Under the pieces are notes generated by a model. The model was given only the letters and a program-made list of their open reading frames with translations, did not search any database and had not been told where the DNA came from. 64,000 bases of DNA from contig NZ_JBCFZM010000001.1 in the NCBI RefSeq assembly GCF_038594605.1, forward strand, positions 1-64,000, written 5' to 3'. Shown here piece by piece: positions 25,254 to 34,660 of the stretch. Numbering within the stretch: the stretch's first letter is position 1; each line of letters begins with the position of its first letter. The stretch comes from Alteriqipengyuania bathyomarina_B (GTDB lineage Bacteria; Pseudomonadota; Alphaproteobacteria; Sphingomonadales; Sphingomonadaceae). The translations under genes were made by a program, and so were the position numbers.

Positions 25254-26336
25254 TCAGGCAGCCGAGCGGCGGATCGCGGGAAGCTTGTCTTCCCACGCCA
25301 GCGCGTGCTCGATGATCGTTTCCAGCTGATCGAAACGCGGGGCCCACGGCAGGCTCGCGCGCAGCCGCGAGCTGTCGGCGATCAGCATTGCGGGGTCGCC
25401 TGCCCGGCGGCCTCCGAAAATGCGCTCGATCTTGCCGCCGGTCACCTTATCGACCGCGTCCAGCACTTCGAGCACCGAGAAACCGCGCCCGTAGCCGCAG
25501 TTCATCGTCATCGAGCTCCGCGGATCGGCGATCAGCGCGTCGAGCGCCAGCACATGGGCCGCCGCCAGATCGCTGACATGGATATAATCGCGCACGCCGG
25601 TGCCATCGGGCGTGTCGTAATCGGTTCCGAACACGCTCACCGCGTCGCGCTTGCCCAGCGCCGCCTCGACTGCGACCTTGATCAGGTGCGTCGCCCCGGC
25701 GGTGGACTGGCCGGTGCGGCCCTGCGGATCGGCGCCCGCAACGTTGAAATAGCGCAAAGCGCAGAAGTTGATGGCGTGCGCGGCTGCCGCATCGGCGAGC
25801 ATCTGCTCGGTCATCAGCTTCGACGAGCCGTATGGATTGATCGGCACGGTCGGCGTCTGCTCGGTAACCGGAGACACCTCGGGCACGCCATAGGTCGCGG
25901 CAGTCGAGCTGAACAGGATATGCGGCACGCCCGCGTTCACCGCCGCCTCGATCAGACCGCGGCTCTTGCCGGTGTTGTTCTCGTAATAATACAGCGGCTT
26001 CGCAACCGATTCCGGGACGATGATCGAACCGGCGAAGTGCATGATCGCGCCCGTATTCTGCTCTGCGAAGATTCGCGCGAGCAGCGCGGTATCGGCGATG
26101 TCGCCTTCGTAGAAGGGAACATCGTCGGGTACTGCGAAGCGAAAGCCGGTTGAAAGGTTGTCGATCACCGCGACCGGGCGGCCCGCATCGCGCAGGGCAT
26201 GCACGGCATGGCTGCCGATATAGCCTGCCCCGCCGGTGACGAGGACGGGCACGGCTCCGCCGCCACCGATCCGCGCGATACGCATCTGCGCAGCGTGCTG
26301 CGGCTGGCCGGTCGGAGAGGGTCGCTCGCCATTCAT
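25254..26336 (-). CDS. galE: UDP-glucose 4-epimerase
   Basis: An extended SDR enzyme interconverting UDP-glucose and UDP-galactose. NAD-binding VLVTGGAGYIGSH at about residue 31, the catalytic pair in INPYGSSKLMTEQM (YxxxK) with SSTAATYG before it, RYFNVAGADP, and GVRDYIHVSDLA are all present. The 360-residue annotation includes about 28 residues of non-conserved N-terminus; starts at 26285 (ATG) or at a GTG just before PVLVTGG are also possible, and none has a convincing Shine-Dalgarno. It would supply UDP-galactose to the nearby glycan genes. Confidence 0.93.
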   Translation of the reverse strand: MNGERPSPTGQPQHAAQMRIARIGGGGAVPVLVTGGAGYIGSHAVHALRDAGRPVAVIDNLSTGFRFAVPDDVPFYEGDIADTALLARIFAEQNTGAIMHFAGSIIVPESVAKPLYYYENNTGKSRGLIEAAVNAGVPHILFSSTAATYGVPEVSPVTEQTPTVPINPYGSSKLMTEQMLADAAAAHAINFCALRYFNVAGADPQGRTGQSTAGATHLIKVAVEAALGKRDAVSVFGTDYDTPDGTGVRDYIHVSDLAAAHVLALDALIADPRSSMTMNCGYGRGFSVLEVLDAVDKVTGGKIERIFGGRRAGDPAMLIADSSRLRASLPWAPRFDQLETIIEHALAWEDKLPAIRRSAA

Positions 26337-26409
26337 GGCAGCCGGTTTAGGCCACCACCTCTTTCCAAGTGTTTAAACCGGTGCGCGCAATTTCGCGCTT
26401 TTTCGCGCC

Positions 26410-27411
26410 TCAGTCGTCGTCCAGATCGCGCGCATCGGCGAGCACGACGGTGCTGTTGTGTTCCAGCATCGCGCGTTCGTGCGCCAGATCGGCCGCGCGC
26501 ATCGCTTCGGACGGGTTGGCGAAGTCGAACACATGGGCGATGCCGACATGCATCTCGATCATGCCCAGCGTCTTATTGGAGAACTTGTCGTGCCAGCGGC
26601 GCAGCGACAGGTCGATGATGCTCTGTTCGAGCACCTCCTGGAACTGCGAGATCGTGATCCCGCGCGCAAGCATGATGAATTCGGACGCCGACTTGCGCGC
26701 GCTATAGCACTCGCCGCGCGTCGCGTGCGACAGCGTGCTGGCAACGCGTTCCATCAGGCGCGTCGCGGTATGCAGCCCGTGGTCCTGCACGATCCGGTCG
26801 ATCCGGCTGACCGAGCAGATCGCGACGGAAAGCGGCTCCACCTCGTTGCGGGCGATCCGGAAATTCTCGTTCAGCGCGACCTCGAACTGCGCGCGGTCGG
26901 GTAAGTTGGTCCGGATCGCGGGCGTATCGGACTGCGGGGCCGCTTCGCCATCGTCGTGCCGACGGCGCGATTTCGTTTCGGCTTCGGCCTGGTCGAGATC
27001 CTCGCGATAGGCGCGCGCCGCGCGGGCGACGTCGCGCACCATGCGTTCTTCCTCGCTGCCGATCTTGTCGGACAGGAAGCCGAGGTTCTGGGCGAGCTGG
27101 TCCATCCGCCCGGTCAGGCGGGCAAAGGCATCCTCGGCTACCAGCGGGGCGGGCGTTTGACCCGGCGTGCCGACGGCACCGCTGCGGCCTTCATGGATAG
27201 AGACGATATTGCCTTCGGGGGTGGAATAGGTGCGCCAAAACGCCTTGATGAGGCTTTCGAGCGTCAATCCCTCGCCGGACTGGACGATGACGTCGGCGAT
27301 GCGGTCCATCGCCTCGCGCACTTCGCTCGCCAGAACCGGCCCGACGTCCATCGGCTGCTCGCCGTGAACGTCGTGGTTAAACTGCTGAGCCATCCCGAGC
27401 CCGTGCGGCAT
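26410..27411 (-). CDS. Degenerate GGDEF-domain protein
   Basis: The 333-residue soluble protein has a helical N-terminal half (about residues 1-160; coiled-coil-like around 95-150) and a C-terminal domain with the GGDEF fold (NLPDRAQFEVALNENFRIA, LSVAICSVSRIDRIVQDHG, then KSASEFIMLARG). The active-site loop reads SASEF instead of GGDEF and the preceding metal Asp is Ser (CSVSRID), so cyclase activity is unlikely. It may bind c-di-GMP or act as a scaffold. ATG 27411 has GGGGGAAA 5-12 bases upstream. Confidence 0.82.
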   Translation of the reverse strand: MPHGLGMAQQFNHDVHGEQPMDVGPVLASEVREAMDRIADVIVQSGEGLTLESLIKAFWRTYSTPEGNIVSIHEGRSGAVGTPGQTPAPLVAEDAFARLTGRMDQLAQNLGFLSDKIGSEEERMVRDVARAARAYREDLDQAEAETKSRRRHDDGEAAPQSDTPAIRTNLPDRAQFEVALNENFRIARNEVEPLSVAICSVSRIDRIVQDHGLHTATRLMERVASTLSHATRGECYSARKSASEFIMLARGITISQFQEVLEQSIIDLSLRRWHDKFSNKTLGMIEMHVGIAHVFDFANPSEAMRAADLAHERAMLEHNSTVVLADARDLDDD

Positions 27412-27733
27412 GATCGTTTCCCCCTGTATCGCACACCAGAACGGCGCTGCGAGGCGGTTTTATAGGGCGCAATTCGTAACATTTGGTCACCTTGCGGCGC
27501 AGCACGCCACGGCGTCCATCAGGGTTAAATCGAGGGCGCTTTGGGGTCGATCTTCGTCCGTAATGGAGCAAGCCGGTTCCGCGCGGTTACCTAAGGGGGA
27601 AACCCTGGTGACGCGAATCCGCGTGCCCGAGAATGCTCCACATCCGCAGTTCCTCGTATTTCTGCGGAACGCATAAACGCGGATGCTCAGCCGCAAGGGT
27701 CGGTGGTGGCCCGGGGCAGGGGAGTGTGAGGAG
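27412..27733. other. Intergenic region between divergent regulatory genes
   Basis: About 320 bases without a convincing coding frame on either strand. It should contain promoters for the degenerate GGDEF gene (minus) and the LuxR-type gene (plus). The only structure I see is a short G-run/C-run stretch around 27593-27606. An in-frame upstream ATG at 27683 would shorten the gap but is not supported by a ribosome site. Confidence 0.5.
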
Positions 27734-28357
27734 ATGCATGAGCAGCTGGGATTGATCGAGCCGGACAGGGACATGCGATCGCGGATCTTGCGCGAGCTGG
27801 CCGGGGCCGGGATCCATGCCGAAGCTTTCGAAGGCGTGGCGCAGTTCGTGCTCTATCGCCGCGGGGGCGGATACCCCGTGCTTGCTGCCGACGATCGGGT
27901 CGACGCCTTGTCCATCCGGCGCGAACTCGCCCGCCACGGCGAGTGGCAGCCGGTCATTGCGTTTTCGAAGGAGCCTTCGCCAGCGCGGATCGTCGAATTC
28001 CTGCGCGGCGGCGGATATGACTATCTGGCAGAACCGTTCGACATGGGCGTGCTCGGGCGCAGTCTCTCGCTGCTCGATCAGGGGCGCACCCCCTATTGCG
28101 TCGCGCGATGCCGCGCTGCCGCCGCGCGGCTGAAGCTGGACGGTCTTTCGCCGCGCGAGGCCGAGGTACTGGGCCATATGGCGCAAGGACGATCGAACAA
28201 GATGATCGGGATCGAGCTGGGGATCAGCCCGCGCACGGTCGAGATCCATCGGGCCAACATGCTGTCCAAGTTGGGCGCGGATTGCTCCACCCAAGCGCTG
28301 CGGATGTATTACGAGGATGCGCTGCTCAACGCAGAAGCATCCGCGCCGACCGGCTGA
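27734..28357 (+). CDS. LuxR/FixJ-type transcriptional regulator with degenerate receiver domain
   Basis: The 207-residue protein has a receiver-like N-terminal domain (LGLIEPDRDMRSRILRELA; later YDYLAEPFDMGVLGRSL, in place of the usual K-P). A LuxR helix-turn-helix follows at about residues 140-200 (LSPREAEVLGHMAQGRSNK, GISPRTVEIHRANMLSKLGA). The expected phospho-acceptor Asp at the end of strand 3 is not evident, so activity may not depend on phosphorylation. ATG 27734 is preferred because the receiver fold begins right after it and GGGGAG lies upstream. Confidence 0.85.
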   Translation: MHEQLGLIEPDRDMRSRILRELAGAGIHAEAFEGVAQFVLYRRGGGYPVLAADDRVDALSIRRELARHGEWQPVIAFSKEPSPARIVEFLRGGGYDYLAEPFDMGVLGRSLSLLDQGRTPYCVARCRAAAARLKLDGLSPREAEVLGHMAQGRSNKMIGIELGISPRTVEIHRANMLSKLGADCSTQALRMYYEDALLNAEASAPTG

Positions 28358-28390
28358 TTACGGCCGGGCGTTAACGTTCTCCCGACAAAG

Positions 28391-28411
28391 CCCTTTACGC
28401 GAGCGTAAGGG
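28391..28411. repeat. Short imperfect hairpin between the LuxR-type gene and an acyl-CoA dehydrogenase gene
   Basis: CCCTTTACG and CGTAAGGG pair with one bulged T around a 4-base loop. There is no following T-run, so it could be an operator or an mRNA structure rather than an intrinsic terminator. Confidence 0.4.
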
Positions 28412-28456
28412 TAAGCCTAGTGTGGCGCGCATAACCGACTGAATGGGAGAGATGTT

Positions 28457-29668
28457 ATGGCCAGTGCGGCCGCACCCGATGCCAAAAGCGATCTGGAAGC
28501 TTTTCGCGAAGAAGCGCGCGCGTTTCTTGCCGAGAAATTCCCGCCCGAGCTGCGCGGGAAGAATAATATCCTCAGTTCGGTCGAGGAAGCGGGGGAAGAG
28601 AGCCCGGCGGAAAAGGCCTGGCGTATTGCCATGGGCGAGAAAGGGTGGGGCACGCCCACCTGGCCCAAGGAGTATGGCGGCGGCGGGCTGACCCGCAAGC
28701 AGGCGCGCGCGCTCGAAGAAGAAATGGCCAAGGTCGGGGCGTGGAACCCGATCGGCGGGATGGGCGTGATGATGCTCGGCCCCACGCTGCTCGAATTCGC
28801 GAGCGAGGAACAAAAGCACGAGCATATCCCCCCGATCTGCAAGGGCGAAGTGCGCTGGTGCCAGGGCTATTCGGAGCCCAACGCCGGGTCCGACCTCGCC
28901 AATCTCCAGACGATGGCGGTGCTCGAAGGCGATCACTACGTGGTCAACGGCCAGAAGACGTGGACCAGCGGCGGCCAGTGGGCGGACAAGTGCTTCTGCC
29001 TCGTGCGCACCAGCCGTGCGGACAAGCACAAGGGCATTTCCTTCCTGCTGATCGACATGCATGCGCCCGGCGTCGAGGTGAAGCCGATCAAGATGATTTC
29101 GGGCATGAGCCCGTTTTGCGAAACCTTCTTCACCGATGTGCAGGTTCCCAAAGAGAACCTCGTCGGCGAGGAGGGGCAGGGCTGGACCATCGGCAAGCGC
29201 CTGCTGCAGCACGAACGGACCAATCTTTCGGGCGGGGGCGCGCTCGCCGCGCTCAATGCCCAGCCGTTGCACAAGGTTGCCGAACGCTACATCGGGCTGG
29301 GCCCCGACGGTAAGCTCGCCGATGCGGAGCTGCGCACGAAGATCGTCGATTTCGAGATGCGCTGGAACGCCTTCCTGCTCACCGCGCGCCGCGCGATGGA
29401 GGAAAGCAAGGCCACCGGCGGCGTGTCCGATATCAGCTCGATCCTCAAGAAGTCGGGCACCAAGCTGGGTCAGGAACGCGCCGAGCTGATGATCGAGATC
29501 ATGGGGATGCGCGGGCTCGGCTGGGAAGGCGAGGGCTTCGAGCAGAAGGAGCTGGACGGCACGCGCGCGTGGCTGTTCGGCAAGGCGACCACGATCTACG
29601 GCGGATCGACCGAAATTCAGAACAACATCATCGCCAAGCGCATCCTTGGCATGCTGGACCACCAGTAA
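28457..29668 (+). CDS. Acyl-CoA dehydrogenase
   Basis: The 403-residue FAD enzyme oxidises an acyl-CoA to its enoyl-CoA. Visible features: WCQGYSEPNAGSDLANLQT (FAD/substrate motif near 140), GQKTWTSGGQWADKCFCLVRT, and the C-terminal GKATTIYGGSTEIQNNIIAKRIL. ATG 28457 follows GGGAGAGATGTT. A second, shorter dehydrogenase starts 14 bases after its stop; such pairs often act as a heteromeric enzyme on branched, steroid or aromatic side chains. The specific substrate is not readable. Confidence 0.93.
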   Translation: MASAAAPDAKSDLEAFREEARAFLAEKFPPELRGKNNILSSVEEAGEESPAEKAWRIAMGEKGWGTPTWPKEYGGGGLTRKQARALEEEMAKVGAWNPIGGMGVMMLGPTLLEFASEEQKHEHIPPICKGEVRWCQGYSEPNAGSDLANLQTMAVLEGDHYVVNGQKTWTSGGQWADKCFCLVRTSRADKHKGISFLLIDMHAPGVEVKPIKMISGMSPFCETFFTDVQVPKENLVGEEGQGWTIGKRLLQHERTNLSGGGALAALNAQPLHKVAERYIGLGPDGKLADAELRTKIVDFEMRWNAFLLTARRAMEESKATGGVSDISSILKKSGTKLGQERAELMIEIMGMRGLGWEGEGFEQKELDGTRAWLFGKATTIYGGSTEIQNNIIAKRILGMLDHQ

Positions 29669-29682
29669 GGGGAGCGGGACTC

Positions 29683-30747
29683 ATGGCAGTACTCAACGAA
29701 GAGCAGGAAATGCTCCGCGACATGGCGCGCGAGTGGACGAAGAACGAACATCCGGTGGGGGCCTGGCGCAAGGTGCGCGATGCGGGCGAGCCGTTCGACG
29801 CCGAGGCGTGGGGCGAGATGGGCGAAATGGGCTGGGCGGGGATCATCATCCCCGAAGAGCACGGCGGCACCGATTTCGGCTGGCTGAGCCTGGGCCTGGT
29901 GATCGAGGAACTGGGCAAGTCGCTCGCCGCGAGCCCCCTGATCGCCTCCGCGCTCGCGGCGTCGGCGATCGTATTGGGCGGCAGCGACGAGCAGAAGAGC
30001 GAATACCTGCCGCGCTTCGCGACCGGCGACCTGATCGGCACGCTCGCCTTCGACGAAGGCCCACGCCACACCGGCCTGAGCGTCGGCACGAGCGTTCACG
30101 ACGGGCGGCTGACCGGAACCAAGGCCTTCGTTCACGAGGCAAGCCGGGCGGACCTGTTCGTCGTGCTCGCGCAGGACGGCGTCTATCTGGTCGAGAAGGG
30201 CAAGGGGGTCACGCTCTCGAAGCGCTCCATGGCCGATATGCGCGACCATGCGGAAGTGGACTTCAACGATGCCCCGGCACACAAACTGGCCGGTGGCGGC
30301 AGCGATCTGGCGCAGAAGATCCTCGACCGTGCCCGCGTGCTGACCGCAGCCGAAATGCTCGGCATGTGCCAGGCGGTGTTCGACACCACGCTCGATTACC
30401 TGAAGCAGCGTGTGCAGTTCAATCAGGTGCTCAGCACCTTTCAGGCGCTCCAGCACCGGATGGCGGACCTCTATACCGAGCTGGAGATGACCCGCTCGGC
30501 GGTCGAGGGCGGGTTGCAGGCGATCGACAGCGGCTTCGCGGTAACCGAGGCTGCGGCGCTCGCCAAAACGCGGGCGAACGAGGCGCTGCACCTGATCAGC
30601 CGCGAAGGCGTACAGCTGCACGGCGGGATGGGGATGACCGACGAATACGATGTCGGTTTTTACCTGAAACGCGCCCGTGTCCTGGAGGCGTCGTGGGGCT
30701 CCAGCGGTCACCTGCGTGACCTCTATGCCACGCTGAAGTCGTATTGA
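29683..30747 (+). CDS. Acyl-CoA dehydrogenase (second subunit or paralogue)
   Basis: The 354-residue protein shows the acyl-CoA dehydrogenase layout: MGWAGIIIPEEHGGTDFGWL, LQALQHRMADLYTELEMTRSA-type helix, and C-terminal REGVQLHGGMGMTDEYDVG. It is shorter than its upstream partner and its central FAD region is divergent (LAFDEGPRHTGLS in place of T/S-EP-x-AGSD). It may therefore form the non-catalytic or half-site partner in a heterodimer, as described for FadE pairs. ATG 29683 follows GGGGAGCGG. Confidence 0.9.
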   Translation: MAVLNEEQEMLRDMAREWTKNEHPVGAWRKVRDAGEPFDAEAWGEMGEMGWAGIIIPEEHGGTDFGWLSLGLVIEELGKSLAASPLIASALAASAIVLGGSDEQKSEYLPRFATGDLIGTLAFDEGPRHTGLSVGTSVHDGRLTGTKAFVHEASRADLFVVLAQDGVYLVEKGKGVTLSKRSMADMRDHAEVDFNDAPAHKLAGGGSDLAQKILDRARVLTAAEMLGMCQAVFDTTLDYLKQRVQFNQVLSTFQALQHRMADLYTELEMTRSAVEGGLQAIDSGFAVTEAAALAKTRANEALHLISREGVQLHGGMGMTDEYDVGFYLKRARVLEASWGSSGHLRDLYATLKSY

Positions 30748-31002
30748 CGCTACGAAATTGCGGGCTTCGCGATATTGTGTAACGCAACTGCCACAGGCGG
30801 TCTTCGAATGATGCGGTAGCTTGTAATCCTGCGTCGAAAGGCGCAAAATGCGCGTGCTTGGGAGAAGGCAATTCAACGCGGCGATGTCCCGAAACGAACG
30901 GGCGCGCTGCTTCGGATGAACGACACGGAAGGCATGTTTGCGCCTGCCGTGCGGACAGCCTGACTCCCGTTGCGAGACGAATAAAAGTGAACGGGAGATA
31001 CC

Positions 31003-33744
31003 ATGAAAGCCAAACTCACTCGCTCGATCGCGCTCGGCGCGCTCGCCGGAAGCCTGGCGATGCCGCATGCCGCCGCGCTCGCGCAGGATAGCGCGGAGCC
31101 GCAGACGGCCACCGAAGACGTCGCTGATCAGCTGAACGAAGGTCCGACCATCGTCGTGACCGCCCAGGGCCGGACGCAGGAATTGACCGACGTGCCCGTC
31201 GCCGTGAACGTCGTTTCGGCGGAAGAACTGCGCAATTCGGGCGCCGCCGACATCCGCGAACTCAACCAGGTCGCGCCGTCGCTGCTCGTTTCCTCGACCG
31301 GTAATGAATCGAACGGTTCGGCCCGTATCCGCGGCATCGGCACCGTGGGCGACAACCCCGGCCTCGAAAGCTCGGTCGCGGTGTTCGTCGATGGCGTCTA
31401 TCGCTCGCGCTCGGGCAATGCGTTGAGCGAGCTCGGCCCGATCGACCGGGTCGAAGTGCTGCGCGGCCCGCAGGGTACGCTGGGCGGGCGCAACAGCTCC
31501 GCCGGCCTCATCAACATCTACACCGCACCGCCCGAATTCGAATTCGGCGGATACGGCGCTTTCACTTACGGCAACTACGATGCGATCAAGGTCGAGGGCG
31601 GCGTCAACCTGCCGCTCGGCGAAACCCTCGCAGCGCGCGTCGACGGTGTCTATTTCGAGCGTGAGGGCTTCTACAACGACGTCGTCAACGACGTGAAGGT
31701 GAACAACCGCGATCGTTACCTCGTGCGCGGCCAGCTGCTGTTCGAACCGTCGGACACGATCTCGGCCCGCCTGACGGCCGACTATTCGAAGAAGGACGAG
31801 GCGTGCTGCGCCGCGACCTTCGTGCAGCCCAGCTTTGCACCGCTCGCCCGCCTGGCAGACGACGTGCCGCCGGTCTCGGCCGAAGCGAAGTTCGACTATC
31901 CCGGCTCGAACACGGACCCGCTGACCAGCACGTCGAACCCGATCGTGCCGATCCTGCTGGCTCTCGGCCAGAACCCGCTTGCGCTGACGCAGGACACCTT
32001 CAACCGCGACATCTATGTCAGCGCCGGCCGCAGCTATGCGGGCGAGACCGAAGACTATGGCGTCGGGCTCGAACTGAACTGGGATCTGGGCGGCGCGGAG
32101 CTGACCTCGATCACCGGCTATCGCGAATATTCGAACTTCCAGGCGTCGGACACCGACTACACCCAGGTCGATATCCTCTATCGTGCGCCGGGCGAAAACG
32201 CCGGTGCCCGCGAGTTCAGGACCTTCAGCCAGGAACTGCGCCTGCAGGGCGAAGCCTTCGACGGCACGCTCGACTGGCTGATCGGCGGCTACTTCGCCAA
32301 CGAAAAGCTCGAAACCCGCGACAACCTTCGTTTCGGTACGCAGTACGGCGCCTTCGCGCCCTGCCGCGTGGTCAATGCGATCAATACCGCGCTGGCCAGC
32401 CCTTCGTCTTCGGGCTGTATCTCCGCAGGTGGTCGCGCAGTGGTCGCTCCGCTGCTCGGCCCGGCATCGCCGCTGATCTTCGCCGGGCTCGATAATCTCG
32501 CGACGATCAACGATCTTGGTTCGACGACCGATGTCTATAATCAGGAAAGCAACAACTTCGCGGTCTTCACGCACAACATCATCAACATCACCGATGCGTT
32601 GAACCTGACCCTCGGCGTTCGCTACACCAGCGAGACCAAGGACTTCGACGCGGCCTTCGGCAACGACAACACGGTGTGCCCCACCAACCGCGCGCTGCTT
32701 TCGCCGCTGCTCGGTACGGCAGCCGACGCGCTGGCGAGCGGTATCATCTCGCTGTCGTGCCAGGGCAACAGCACCTCCGAACTGGACGGCGTGACGCTGT
32801 CGGACAGCCGGGACGAGGACGAGTTCACCGGAACCGCGGTGATCTCTTACAAACCAACCGATCGCCTGCTGACCTACGCCAGCTATTCGCGTGGCTACAA
32901 GGCGGGTGGTTTCAACCTCGACCGTTCGGCACTCCAGACGAGCCCGGTGGTCGGCAACCCGGCAATCACCGGCGATACGGCGAACCTGCAGTTCGGTCAG
33001 GAAACGGTCGATGCATTCGAAATCGGTGCCAAATACGATGGACGCAACTTCACGCTGAGCCTTGCTGGCTTCTACCAGGAGTTCTCGAACTTCCAGCTGA
33101 ACACCTTCAACGGTTCGGCCTTCGTGGTTCAGAACGTCAATTCCTGCGGCACCGATCTGAGCGGCGCCGATCAGGACGCCAGCGCGGCGACCGGTTCGTG
33201 CAACCCGGACGATATCCAGCCGGGCGTCGTCGCCAAGGGCGTCGAGGCCGAGCTCAGCTTGCGCCCGGCACGCTACCTCACCACCAATTTCGGCCTGACC
33301 TATGCCGATACCAAGTATGAGGACAATCTGATCGGCGACGATTCGGGCGCTCCGCTCGATCCGGCGCTGCGTCTGCTGCCGGGCGACAATCTGTCGAACG
33401 CGCCGGAGATCACCGCGACCGCATCGGTCTCGTACACTCCGCCGCTGGGTGACAGTGGGCTGAGCGGCCTGTTCTACCTGAACACCCGCATGACCAGCGA
33501 CTACAACACCGGCTCGGACCTGCTGTACGGCAAGGAACAGGACGGCTTCATTCTGGTCAATGGCCGCATCGGCGTGCGGGGCCCGGACGAGAAGTGGGCG
33601 ATCGAAGTGTGGGCCCAGAACCTGTTCGACCAGGACTACACCCAGGTTGCCTTCAACACGCCTTTCGTGGCCGAGCAGCAGACCTACTCTGCCTACCTCG
33701 CCGAGCCGCGGACCTACGGCGTCACGGTGCGCGCGGGCTTCTGA
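31003..33744 (+). CDS. TonB-dependent outer-membrane receptor
   Basis: The 913-residue receptor has a signal peptide (about residues 1-28), plug domain (IVVTAQGRTQELTDVPVAVN; IDRVEVLRGPQGTLGGRNSS; GLINIYT) and a beta-barrel ending in VTVRAGF with terminal Phe. Several Cys pairs occur in predicted extracellular loops (DEACCAATF; APCR...SSGC; TVCP...SLSCQG; NSCGTD...GSCNPD). Sphingomonads use many such receptors for iron complexes, vitamins or oligosaccharides; the ligand is not evident. Its position after two acyl-CoA dehydrogenases hints at a hydrophobic carbon source. ATG 31003 follows GGGAGATACC. Confidence 0.95.
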   Translation: MKAKLTRSIALGALAGSLAMPHAAALAQDSAEPQTATEDVADQLNEGPTIVVTAQGRTQELTDVPVAVNVVSAEELRNSGAADIRELNQVAPSLLVSSTGNESNGSARIRGIGTVGDNPGLESSVAVFVDGVYRSRSGNALSELGPIDRVEVLRGPQGTLGGRNSSAGLINIYTAPPEFEFGGYGAFTYGNYDAIKVEGGVNLPLGETLAARVDGVYFEREGFYNDVVNDVKVNNRDRYLVRGQLLFEPSDTISARLTADYSKKDEACCAATFVQPSFAPLARLADDVPPVSAEAKFDYPGSNTDPLTSTSNPIVPILLALGQNPLALTQDTFNRDIYVSAGRSYAGETEDYGVGLELNWDLGGAELTSITGYREYSNFQASDTDYTQVDILYRAPGENAGAREFRTFSQELRLQGEAFDGTLDWLIGGYFANEKLETRDNLRFGTQYGAFAPCRVVNAINTALASPSSSGCISAGGRAVVAPLLGPASPLIFAGLDNLATINDLGSTTDVYNQESNNFAVFTHNIINITDALNLTLGVRYTSETKDFDAAFGNDNTVCPTNRALLSPLLGTAADALASGIISLSCQGNSTSELDGVTLSDSRDEDEFTGTAVISYKPTDRLLTYASYSRGYKAGGFNLDRSALQTSPVVGNPAITGDTANLQFGQETVDAFEIGAKYDGRNFTLSLAGFYQEFSNFQLNTFNGSAFVVQNVNSCGTDLSGADQDASAATGSCNPDDIQPGVVAKGVEAELSLRPARYLTTNFGLTYADTKYEDNLIGDDSGAPLDPALRLLPGDNLSNAPEITATASVSYTPPLGDSGLSGLFYLNTRMTSDYNTGSDLLYGKEQDGFILVNGRIGVRGPDEKWAIEVWAQNLFDQDYTQVAFNTPFVAEQQTYSAYLAEPRTYGVTVRAGF

Positions 33745-33768
33745 TCGCGAACACCTGACCAATCGAAG

Positions 33769-33801
33769 AACGGCGCGGGGGCAACTCCCGCGCCGTTTTT
33801 T
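33769..33801 (+). terminator. Rho-independent terminator after the TonB-dependent receptor gene
   Basis: Perfect stem AACGGCGCGGG / CCCGCGCCGTT around a 7-base loop followed by a T-run, 25 bases after the stop codon. Confidence 0.93.
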
Positions 33802-33857
33802 GTTTAGTTCCGAATCCGGCGGTAGGTGCGGCCGCGCGAGAGCGTGCCGCAACCGGA

Positions 33858-34151
33858 TCAGTCGACCACGTCCGCCCAGTCGGGGTGGCGCTGCGCCTGC
33901 GCCTTGAAGAAGGGGCATAGCGGCACGATGCGGAAACCCTCTGCCCGCGCATCGGCAACCACCCGCTCTGCCAGCGCTGCGCCGACTCCCCTGCCGCGCA
34001 GGCTGTCGGGCACGCCGGTATGATCCACGATGACGAGGGTGGGGCTGGCACGCGAAAAGGTCAGCTCGCCGACCTCGTCGAATCCCTCTACCTGTGCGAC
34101 GTAAAGCCCCTTGGTATCGTTGCCGACGCGGTTGATCGTGATTGCTGCCAT
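33858..34151 (-). CDS. Small GNAT N-acetyltransferase (YjdJ/COG2388 type)
   Basis: The 97-residue single-domain protein has the acetyl-CoA loop VPDSLRGRGVGAALAERVV and the family's terminal PLCPFFKAQAQRHPDWADVV. The N-terminal ELTFSRAS...LVIVDHTGV is the strand pair typical of COG2388. ATG 34151 is used because upstream in-frame sequence runs into the tRNA-Pro gene. The physiological substrate is unknown. Confidence 0.9.
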   Translation of the reverse strand: MAAITINRVGNDTKGLYVAQVEGFDEVGELTFSRASPTLVIVDHTGVPDSLRGRGVGAALAERVVADARAEGFRIVPLCPFFKAQAQRHPDWADVVD

Positions 34152-34343
34152 GTCGGCGGCGCTTACCCGATCGGGGCGACAGCGCAAGGCGGGGCTGCAA
34201 GAGGAGGGTATCCGCCGAGCCAGAGAAGGCAGGCTCAACCTGCGCCGTCTGCGACTCCGAAGTCGCAACTCCACGTCCGGCCAAGCCGGTTCGATAGCCA
34301 GCGGGCGGAGGATGCGAGGTGCGGAAAAGGGGGAGAATTCCAC

Positions 34344-34420
34344 TGGTCGGGAAGACAGGATTCGAACCTGCGACCCCCACACCCCCAGTGTGATGCGCTA
34401 CCAGGCTGCGCTACTTCCCG
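34344..34420 (-). tRNA. tRNA-Pro (GGG)
   Basis: The minus strand begins CGGGAAGTAGCGCAGC and ends with TTCGAATCCTGTCTTCCCG-A plus encoded CCA. The anticodon arm TCACA-CTGGGGG-TGTGG places GGG at positions 34-36. D-arm, T-arm (GTTCGAATC) and acceptor pairing are intact. Confidence 0.95.
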
Positions 34421-34660
34421 AGCAGTGGAGCGGGGCCTATAGGCGCGCGAAGCGCTGCTGGCAATGCCCCCTTTGCGCGCTTTGCAATGCATCGTCCGGC
34501 AACCGTGCGAGCAAGATTGCTCTCGCCCACCAACACTGCTAGTCGCGCGGGTCACGACGGCCCGGGAGGGGCGGTGGCAATTCGTTTCGCAGCGAAACTT
34601 GCACTCGTCATCCCAGCTCTCCATCTCGACCATTCCAACGTAACAGGCACCCGGATTTCC

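Noticed and set aside
29617..34380. 1587-codon open frame on the minus strand
   Set aside because: It lies opposite the acyl-CoA dehydrogenase, TonB-dependent receptor, GNAT and tRNA-Pro genes, all clear. Stop-free antisense frames are expected in high-G+C coding DNA, and its product shows no family features.
34344..34420. tRNA-Pro as an integration site
   Set aside because: No integrase gene or duplicated tRNA 3' end is visible nearby; flanks are housekeeping genes.
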